A stretch of 49,100 bases of DNA, taken from Bradyrhizobium valentinum. GTDB lineage: Bacteria > Pseudomonadota > Alphaproteobacteria > Rhizobiales > Xanthobacteraceae. Positions within the stretch are counted from its first letter, which is position 1. Each line of letters starts with the position of its first letter. The stretch covers positions 6,937 through 56,036 of the forward strand of contig NZ_LLXX01000136.1 in assembly GCF_001440405.1 (NCBI RefSeq), in the 5' to 3' direction. The notes below the pieces were generated by a model, which was not told the origin of the DNA, searched no databases, and saw only the letters and a program-made list of their open reading frames with translations. Shown here piece by piece: positions 43,952 through 49,100 of the stretch. Position numbers and translations under genes: made by a program.

Positions 43952-45178
43952 TCAGAGCGTCAGATTTTCGGACGGCAGGCCAAGCGCCACGCGTCCATAA
44001 TTGGTTCCTGCCGCATCGAAATTGAATGCGAGGTGCGAATTCACCGCGTGAGCGTCGCGGAACTGGCGTTGCAGCGCGCCAGACGTGAACAGGCTGCGCG
44101 CACCGCTTGCTGCGAACAACAACGAGACCGCTTCGGTGCAGAGGTTCACCGCGAACGCGCCATCCCGTCGCAGTCTCGTCTTGGCCGCAAGGTCGGGAAC
44201 GTGGCCCCGCCTTGCGTCGGCCATCGCATCGATGCAGTTCGTGCGCATGACGAGGCGGGCCGCGTCGACTTTGGCGGATGCCTCGGCGATCTTGATTTGG
44301 GTCGTCTGGAGGTCGCTGAGCTTGGCACGATTGTAAGTCGAGGCCCGATGCCGCGCGAATTCGACGTAATCATTCAGACAGGCCTGGGCATTACCCAAGC
44401 CGACACCTGACAACACGTAGGGAAACAGCGAGAATACCGGCAGCGCATACAGCGCGTTTGGATTGACGACGCTTCCTGGCGTCGGCCCGCCGGTCAGATC
44501 ACTGACCGCGACGGTCATTTTCTCCGCAACAAAGGTATCCTCGACCCATACATCGTTCGACCCGGTACCGCACAGCCCCGTCGCGTTCCAGGTGTCGTTG
44601 ATCTTGTACTCACTCCTGTTGAGCAGGAATATCCGGTATTCGATGCCGTCAGCCTCATCGTCTGAAGACACCACACCGGAAAGCATGTTCCAGTCGCAAG
44701 ACTCGACACCCGAGGAGAACGGCCAATGACCACGTAGGACATATCCCCCATCCGCTTTTCTCGCGCGGCCGGCTGGAAAGATGAAGGACGACGCGATCAG
44801 CGCATCGGCGTCCCTGGCCCAGACCGCGTCCTGTGCCTGCCGGTCAAACATCCCCAGCATCCAATGATGGCTGGCAAGATTGGCAAAATTCCAGGCCACG
44901 GAAGCATCAGCCTGCCCCAGCGCATCGGCACAATCGACCAGAGCGACGTAGTCAAGCTCAGCGCCCCCGACACGTTTGGGCTGCACGACTCGGAACAAGC
45001 CGGCATCATGCAGGTCGCGCTCGGTCTCCGGCGGCAGGCGGCGAAGCTCTTCGGTCTTTGAAGCACGATCGCGCAATTCTGGAATCAGAGCCTTGGCACG
45101 CGCAACCATGGCGGCATAGCCCGCCGTACCCGGTCCCGCGGCCGACCCCGCATCCGCCTTGACGCCATCTCCAGCCAT
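43952..45178 (-). CDS. Flavin-dependent monooxygenase, acyl-CoA-dehydrogenase fold (HsaA/HpaB-C2-like)
   Basis: A 408-residue protein. It has an N-terminal helical domain beginning ETERDLHDAGLFRVVQPKRV, a beta domain with GHWPFSSGVESCDWN and a C-terminal helical domain with LFTSGALQRQFRDAHA. These are the marks of group D two-component monooxygenases such as HsaA and p-hydroxyphenylacetate C2 hydroxylase, which share the acyl-CoA dehydrogenase fold but lack the catalytic Glu. With the flavin reductase 10 bp downstream it probably hydroxylates an aromatic or heterocyclic phenolic ring. Confidence 0.9.
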   Translation of the reverse strand: MAGDGVKADAGSAAGPGTAGYAAMVARAKALIPELRDRASKTEELRRLPPETERDLHDAGLFRVVQPKRVGGAELDYVALVDCADALGQADASVAWNFANLASHHWMLGMFDRQAQDAVWARDADALIASSFIFPAGRARKADGGYVLRGHWPFSSGVESCDWNMLSGVVSSDDEADGIEYRIFLLNRSEYKINDTWNATGLCGTGSNDVWVEDTFVAEKMTVAVSDLTGGPTPGSVVNPNALYALPVFSLFPYVLSGVGLGNAQACLNDYVEFARHRASTYNRAKLSDLQTTQIKIAEASAKVDAARLVMRTNCIDAMADARRGHVPDLAAKTRLRRDGAFAVNLCTEAVSLLFAASGARSLFTSGALQRQFRDAHAVNSHLAFNFDAAGTNYGRVALGLPSENLTL

Positions 45179-45243
45179 ATGTTTCTCGCCTGCTCCGTTG
45201 CTTTGCGCCGCCCGAGCTTCGTTAGTCTACCGCCTGATCGGCA

Positions 45244-45477
45244 ATGATCAAGGCGTGGATCGTGGCCCGAAGCCACCCCTTCATCCTCGGCTTCGTGAAC
45301 GGGATGTCGGTCTGGTATCGTCCGAATGGACCTGCGGCATCCACACATATCATCGAGACGTTTAGTTCGCTTGCCCGCCGCGGGCTGGTGATCGAAAAGT
45401 CGCCTCTGCTGGACGGCGGCGCGCCACCTGCGGACCTTTCCGGCGGCCGGTCAGCAACTGGACAATCAGGTCAGTGA
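45244..45477 (+). CDS. Possible small hypothetical protein
   Basis: A 77-codon frame opens with ATG and contains AWIVARSHPFILGFVNGM, then SSLARRGLVIEK, and ends in a low-complexity Gly/Ala/Ser tail. No ribosome-binding site is clear and no domain is recognised. Its end overlaps the C-terminus of the RidA pseudogene on the other strand. It may be a chance frame in intergenic sequence between the monooxygenase operon promoter and the pseudogene. Confidence 0.2.
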   Translation: MIKAWIVARSHPFILGFVNGMSVWYRPNGPAASTHIIETFSSLARRGLVIEKSPLLDGGAPPADLSGGRSATGQSGQ

Positions 45478-45781
45478 GCTCGGCCATTAAACGCGGTGAC
45501 CACCACCTCGATCAACGCGCTACCCCCGAGATCGGCCACGCCGACCGTCGCTCGCGCCGGGTAGGTCGTCGACGAAAATTTCGGTCCAAGCCTCCATCTC
45601 CTTTTTCTTTGAAGATCGAGGCGCTGACGACGCGGGAAGCAGCTGTCTTGCCTCCGTCAGAATAGTCGGCAATCTCGCCGAGGGTGTTCCGAGTCTGCTC
45701 ACCTGTCGAGGCGCTGGTGTCGTCCGCGATCGTGCCGCCGACGAATACAAACCCGCTAGCCTTAACCGCGCGTGTATGATC
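45471..45781 (-). pseudogene. RidA/YjgF-family pseudogene with two frameshifts
   Basis: On the minus strand, three frames together give RidA-like sequence. Frame one (about 45781-45605) reads HTRAVKASGFVFVGGTIADD and then STGEQTRNTLGEIADY and RVVSASIF. Frame two (about 45600-45560) reads KEMEAWTEIFVDDLPG. Frame three (about 45556-45471) ends ARATVGVADLGGSALIEVVV, containing the RidA-typical ATV and IEV motifs. The first shift is at an A/G run near 45600-45610, the second at a GC-rich stretch near 45550-45560. Intact RidA proteins destroy reactive enamine/imine intermediates of amino-acid catabolism; here the gene is inactive. The N-terminus is not preserved. Confidence 0.7.
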
Positions 45782-46154
45782 GGCGTGCGGATGTTGCGGA
45801 TGTTGTTCATGATGTCCCAGGGCATCCGGTAGATTCGGACTGTTCCTGCGGTTACCGACAATTCGCGGGGTGTATCCATCACAGTCGTAAAGAACTCAGC
45901 ACTATCTTCGGATACTCCCTCATCGTCGACGACTGCCTGGGACCAGAGCGAGTCGACCCAGTCCAGATGAGCGCAAAGATCAACTCTGTACATCCTCGAG
46001 AGATGCTGACCATCTTCAAACCCTCTAACAATTTTCGGAATTATCGACTACCCGATGCACTCGATCAGAGAAACGCAAAGACTCTCGATACCCATGCGAC
46101 CGTGGTGTTGGTCGATATGAACATGCGGGCACGGCGCAAATGTCGAAGATGGCC
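45782..46154. other. Stretch without a recognisable gene
   Basis: About 370 bp between the RidA pseudogene and the RES toxin stop. Open frames exist on both strands but carry no motif that I recognise and no credible ribosome-binding site. The GC content seems lower than in the core region. I see no tRNA or terminator with a T-run. Confidence 0.5.
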
Positions 46155-46850
46155 CTATTGGCCTTGACGCGTCACAGTCGGCGTTGGAGCTCCCTGCCAC
46201 TCGAGACGCCAAATGCCACCTTGCCGCAGATTCTGAACAAGGTCGGGACGAAAGCACACGAGACAGGTGCCCCTGGCGTGCCGAATTGAGGGATAGATAA
46301 TTCCGTTGCTCGAGTGGTCGATCCGCAACTGTCGGGCGAGGCTTTGACCAGCCGGATAGGCAATTGCCGGGTCCTTGTGCAGAGCGGGGTCGACCTCGAC
46401 GTCGACATCACGCAAATCGTGAAATGGGCCAAAGAAGTCGGCAATGAGTTCGGTGTAGTCGGTGACGTTTTCAAAGCGCCCGACAGCTTCAAGTTCGCGC
46501 GTCAGGTGATAGGAGATTTCGCCAATCGCGGTGTCGGCATCAAAGGCGCAATAACAGGCACCGCGATCGTCATCATTGAAACGATTGCCGCCCGGACGCG
46601 TATGCGTGAACGCAGCGTTGATGAACGTGAAGCCGGCCCGACCAAACACGAGTTCGCGTGGATCTAGCTGCGGAAGCCCCGTCTCCTGCGCGACCAAGCG
46701 ACCATTTGTAGCACTCTCAAGCGCAGCCAGATCTTCAAGCGCGCCGTGATTGGCAGCAAGCGGAAGCAACACCGGGTCTTTGAGCCGACCGGTTGAGATC
46801 AGCCGCACCGTGTCGCGCTGTGTCAGGTTGAACGTTGGTGGCAAGGGCAT
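46155..46850 (-). CDS. RES-domain toxin (ParT/NatT type)
   Basis: A 231-residue RES-family protein. The three family-defining residues are visible: Arg in GGNRFNDDDRG (R90), Glu in AIGEISYHL (E111) and Ser in GIIYPSIRH (S188). RES toxins degrade or modify NAD+ or phosphoribosyl pyrophosphate synthetase and block growth when the antitoxin is lost. The ATG immediately follows the antitoxin stop with no gap, the usual order in Xre/RES (ParS/ParT) pairs. The length is normal (150-240). Both genes look intact, in contrast to their decayed surroundings. Confidence 0.9.
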   Translation of the reverse strand: MPLPPTFNLTQRDTVRLISTGRLKDPVLLPLAANHGALEDLAALESATNGRLVAQETGLPQLDPRELVFGRAGFTFINAAFTHTRPGGNRFNDDDRGACYCAFDADTAIGEISYHLTRELEAVGRFENVTDYTELIADFFGPFHDLRDVDVEVDPALHKDPAIAYPAGQSLARQLRIDHSSNGIIYPSIRHARGTCLVCFRPDLVQNLRQGGIWRLEWQGAPTPTVTRQGQ

Positions 46851-47294
46851 TCATAAACCGCCGCGTAGTGCGTCGATATGCCGGCGCACTTCCAGCATCT
46901 TCGGAATGCCACCTTCTATCATCGTATCGAGTGGACGTCGGCCGCCATAGAGCGGCCCCTTGTTGACTAGCCGCACCCATTCGTCCGACAACGGCTCGGA
47001 AAACAGTAACCGAAGGCCTTTGAAGATGCCGATCAGCGCGCTGATCCTGGTCAGCGTGTCCTGCGATAGCGTGCCAGACCACTCACCTTTCTTCATTCGG
47101 AACCAGGTTCGTTCCGACACGTCACCAAGAAGCGCGCAGACCTCAGGCCCAGTTAGACGCCAGATTTCGGCAAGACGAACCATGCCGTCGACCGCAGACG
47201 GCGTCAGTCGTTCACGTGTGGAAACATCCGAGAGGTTCGGCACTGACTGCCCCGCCCCCGGGTCTATCACCGGTCTAACCGCTGCCTGATTCAT
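46851..47294 (-). CDS. Xre/MbcA/ParS-type antitoxin for the RES toxin
   Basis: A 147-residue protein. The N-terminal half contains a helix-turn-helix (about 35-75, IWRLTGPEVCALLGDVSERT), and the C-terminal half (about 80-147) is the toxin-binding domain with the typical RISALIGIFKGLRLLF and a terminal GGIPKMLEVRRHIDALRGG. The ATG at 47294 follows GGAGG by 9 bp; upstream in-frame starts extend into the operator region and are rejected. It neutralises the RES toxin and represses the shared promoter. Direct adjacency to the toxin start indicates coupled translation. Confidence 0.9.
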   Translation of the reverse strand: MNQAAVRPVIDPGAGQSVPNLSDVSTRERLTPSAVDGMVRLAEIWRLTGPEVCALLGDVSERTWFRMKKGEWSGTLSQDTLTRISALIGIFKGLRLLFSEPLSDEWVRLVNKGPLYGGRRPLDTMIEGGIPKMLEVRRHIDALRGGL

Positions 47295-47308
47295 TGAAGC
47301 AGACCTCC

Positions 47309-47350
47309 GCCATTTGGCAGCCAATATACTGCCATTTGGCAGGATCTCAA
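47309..47350 (-). promoter_or_regulatory. Toxin-antitoxin promoter with two operator copies
   Basis: GCCATTTGGCAG occurs twice (47309-47320 and 47331-47342), 22 bp apart, i.e. about two helix turns. Each copy holds GCCA/TGGC inverted arms. Read on the minus strand, TTGAGA (47350-47345) and TATATT (47328-47323) are spaced by 16 bp; one operator fills the spacer and the other lies directly after the -10. This fits autorepression by the Xre antitoxin. Confidence 0.75.
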
Positions 47351-47468
47351 GTGATTGAAATGGGGTGCCTAAGCTATTGTGAACAAACAGCAATACGTAC
47401 CCGAAACGCCCATTCGTTTTATTCGCCATTGCGTCACAGCTAGTGGTCCTCCCACGGCGCAAGGTGTC

Positions 47469-47750
47469 CTAGTACCTCGTCACAGAGGTTTTGACGGGAC
47501 TTGCAAGACGGGGAGGTCCTCGGGAGGAACGGCACTTCGGTGCTGCGCGGCACGCCCGCTTGGCGGCGAATAAAGCCTGAGCGTTCGAGAGTAAGGATCA
47601 TCTGGTGGACTGACGCTGGGGTCACGCCAAACTGCCGTTGCATCTCCCATTCGGCGGGGCGGGCGGCGATGCACGCGCGTATAGGCATCGATAAAGGCAA
47701 GGTACTGGGCCCTGCTTGGGTGTGAAGCTGGGTCTGCGTCCGTCAGACAT
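47469..47750 (-). pseudogene. Frameshifted LexA-type winged-helix DNA-binding protein
   Basis: Minus-strand frames from ATG 47750 give, in order, FTPKQ, then QYLAFIDAYTRVHRRPP in another frame, then AEWEMQRQFGVTPASVHQMI and LTLERSGFIRRQ in a third, then VPPEDLPVLQ and finally VKTSVTRY before a TAG. This is the known layout of a small LexA-like winged-helix regulator that is common beside insertion sequences in rhizobia. At least three frameshifts separate the pieces, so the gene is dead. The helix-turn-helix segment itself is well preserved, which suggests fairly recent decay. Confidence 0.75.
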
Positions 47751-47796
47751 TTGATCCATCTGTCGATTCAGTTTGGCCTCCGACCCGGAGGCCACG

Positions 47797-47898
47797 ATGA
47801 ATATACGTTATCGTGTCACGTTGACCCAAGTCGAGCGCAACGAACTCAGGGCGCTCCTGAAGCGCGTGACGTCAGGACGATCCAGCCTCTTGATGTAG
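47797..47898 (+). mobile_element. N-terminal stub of an IS630-family transposase
   Basis: A 33-codon frame begins with MNIRYRVTLTQVERNELRAL, the well-known start of IS630-family transposases, which are normally 340-370 residues. After LLKRV the homology ends and a TAG follows, in sequence that is antisense to the end of the Rieske pseudogene. The rest of the element, including its DDE domain and one terminal repeat, is gone. It shows that an IS630 element once lay here and was cut by rearrangement. Confidence 0.7.
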
Positions 47899-48493
47899 CT
47901 CGCCACCCCGCATCAAGCGGCGGGCTATATCGGCTGTCTGCAGTGACGCGCGTTCGGTCGGTGAATGGGCCGCCAGATAGCGGGCAACCGCGACGAGGAT
48001 GTGCCGGCCCTCGTCCGTGTCGCCCCACGCGCCGAATTGCCGGACTCCCGCCTCCAGCATCTGATACGCATGATCTTCGCGCAGCACCGCATGCGCGAGC
48101 ATGGCGATCAGCGCCTGCGGCGAATGGCCGAGCGTGAGATGCCGTGCCACCAGGCGCGCGGCGAGATCAACCTGTCTCTGCCGGTCGAAGGCGTCGAGCA
48201 AGGCGGCGCCGATCGTCTCTGGATCCGCGGGCAGATCACCGAGCTGCTCGCCGCCGTCGCCCGGGATGCGCGCCGGCGGCACATTGAGAAAGCGAGGTCA
48301 AGATGCCGTCCTCGACGCTGCCGCGCTCGAGCGGGAACCCCATGTGCGGGCACCGATTGTCGAGGGCGAAGACACGCCCGCGGTCGTAGATGACGAGGAT
48401 CGGACGATGGCCACCATGCACAACTAGCCGCCCCTTGATCTTCAGCTCCTCAAGGCTGCCCGCCAGCGCAAATTTCTTGCTAGGCATGTCCAT
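47872..48493 (-). pseudogene. Rieske [2Fe-2S] protein gene with internal deletion
   Basis: The N-terminal part (ATG 48493, GGGAGG seven bases upstream) encodes KFALAGSLEELKIKGRLVVH and RVFALDNRCPHMGFPLERG, the first half of a Rieske site (C-x-H). The second cluster half (CxxH) is missing: after DGILT the sequence jumps to an unrelated frame. A second frame (about 48282-47874) encodes the conserved C-terminal helical part, with AALLDAFDRQRQVDLAARLV and VARYLAAHSPTERASLQTAD. I recall both parts as ends of one long (about 600 residue) family, so a large central portion has been deleted with loss of frame. No functional iron site is possible. Confidence 0.7.
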
Positions 48494-48799
48494 GAGCATA
48501 CCTCCCATTGTCACCTGGGCCGCTGCAGGTACCCCACAACATAGGCATCCTCTCGCGCAAAGGCGAGAGATTGCCATGGGGGGCTGGCGCAAAAGGGCGC
48601 GAACGCTATTGGCGGCACGGAAGTCACCTATCAGGTCCCCGATCTTGATCCCGTCCGGTCGGTCTCCTAGCTGGTGCACGCGAGCCATGAGCGCCAAGGT
48701 TGGCGCGCGCCTGTGACGGTCGCGTCGGAGCGTGTCCTAATTTGCCTTCGCCAGTGTACTAGTTAGGACAGTGCCCGAGGCTCGGCACTGCGTGTTTGA
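48494..48799. other. Stretch without a recognisable gene
   Basis: About 300 bp between the Rieske pseudogene start and the cyclase remnant. It contains an inverted repeat (48733-48770) but no frame with a recognisable domain. The first part is expected to hold the former promoter of the Rieske gene. Confidence 0.45.
48733..48770. repeat. Inverted repeat TGTCCTAA / TTAGGACA
   Basis: TGTCCTAA (48733-48740) is the exact reverse complement of TTAGGACA (48763-48770), with a 22 nt spacer that includes the small palindrome ACTAGT. Arm length and spacing fit a recombinase-binding or operator site. It lies among decayed mobile-type genes, but no adjacent integrase or recombinase gene is visible. Confidence 0.55.
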
Positions 48800-49001
48800 G
48801 CGGCGCTGGACATGAAGAGCGCAGCGCTGCGTCCACTACGCTGCTAAACTCAGCCAACATCGCGTGTCCAGTATTCTTGACGACCCGGCCATGGTGTTCG
48901 GCAACCTTGGGATTGACAAGAGCGCAGATGGATCTGAAGCTGGACGTGCGGCCCTCTTGGTCCACATCGGTCAGCCGACTGTAGCCAGCCGCATCGCTGG
49001 A
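48800..49001 (-). pseudogene. Class III adenylate/guanylate cyclase fragment
   Basis: The minus-strand frame downstream of a TAA at 49004-49002 reads SDAAGYSRLTDVDQEG, then NPKVAEHHGRVVKNTGHAML and AEFSSVVDA. This is the start of the class III cyclase catalytic domain, normally D-V-A-G-Y-S-R-L ... HHGRIVKTTGDGxLVEF. The first metal Asp is kept, but the second (in GDG) has become His, and the domain stops after about 65 residues. It is a dead fragment; the upstream part has a stop and the downstream catalytic half is missing. Confidence 0.7.
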
Positions 49002-49100
49002 TTACGTGAATCGTAAACAACGAAAGCGCGGCTTGGCGAGCGCGAGCCTCAAATCCGGTTCAATGGCCGCTTCTGGCCCCAAGCCGCCGATCTGCAAAAC

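Noticed and set aside
1..49100. Possible CRISPR array or tandem repeat array
   Set aside because: No regularly spaced direct repeats of 25-40 bp were seen anywhere in the window.

Overview
The window looks like a chromosomal stretch of a Bradyrhizobium-type alphaproteobacterium (Rhizobiales). Support comes from the GC-rich coding sequence, the many extracellular solute-binding proteins, the xanthine-dehydrogenase-family molybdenum hydroxylases, and fragments of genes typical of rhizobial accessory DNA. No tRNA, rRNA or CRISPR array was seen. All family assignments are from sequence motifs and memory, with no database search.

The left edge (1-3840) holds small accessory genes on the + strand: a DUF1488-like tail, a VOC protein, an exported bicupin, two lysine-rich proteins and a truncated membrane cyclic-nucleotide-binding protein. 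That last gene runs directly into antisense remnants of a toprim-type and a ParB-like gene, followed by about 750 bp without genes.

The core (3845-45178) is a dense catabolic and uptake region. Minus-strand operon 1 encodes an enoyl-CoA hydratase-like protein, a molybdopterin/Fe-S oxidoreductase, an SDR protein lacking most of its catalytic residues, an MmgE/PrpD protein and an ABC binding protein. Minus-strand operon 2 encodes a periplasmic IorAB-type molybdenum hydroxylase, its diheme cytochrome c and an unrecognised secreted protein. A long + run follows: Bug binding protein, a second hydroxylase, a signal-less ModA-like protein, a GntR regulator, a TRAP transporter, a cyclase-family hydrolase and a complete Liv-type ABC transporter. 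After a convergent Crp-family regulator come a Bug protein and an ABC importer coupled to a GpdQ/CpdA-like phosphodiesterase (minus). The core ends with a zinc alcohol dehydrogenase (+), a third hydroxylase of CoxMSL layout (minus), an LLM monooxygenase with a polysaccharide-deacetylase-fold hydrolase (+), and a two-component flavin monooxygenase (minus).

Taken together, the core looks like machinery for importing and hydroxylating (probably N-heterocyclic or aromatic) compounds, opening rings and feeding CoA pathways. There are three XDH-family hydroxylases, one DMSO-reductase-family enzyme and seven solute-binding-fold proteins. The actual substrates cannot be read from sequence.

The right edge (45200-49100) is decayed accessory DNA: a frameshifted RidA gene, an apparently intact RES/Xre toxin-antitoxin pair with a clear operator-promoter, a frameshifted LexA-like regulator, an IS630 transposase stub, a Rieske gene with an internal deletion, and an adenylate-cyclase fragment. 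Decayed mobile-type genes on both sides suggest the catabolic core is, or sits in, an old genomic island.
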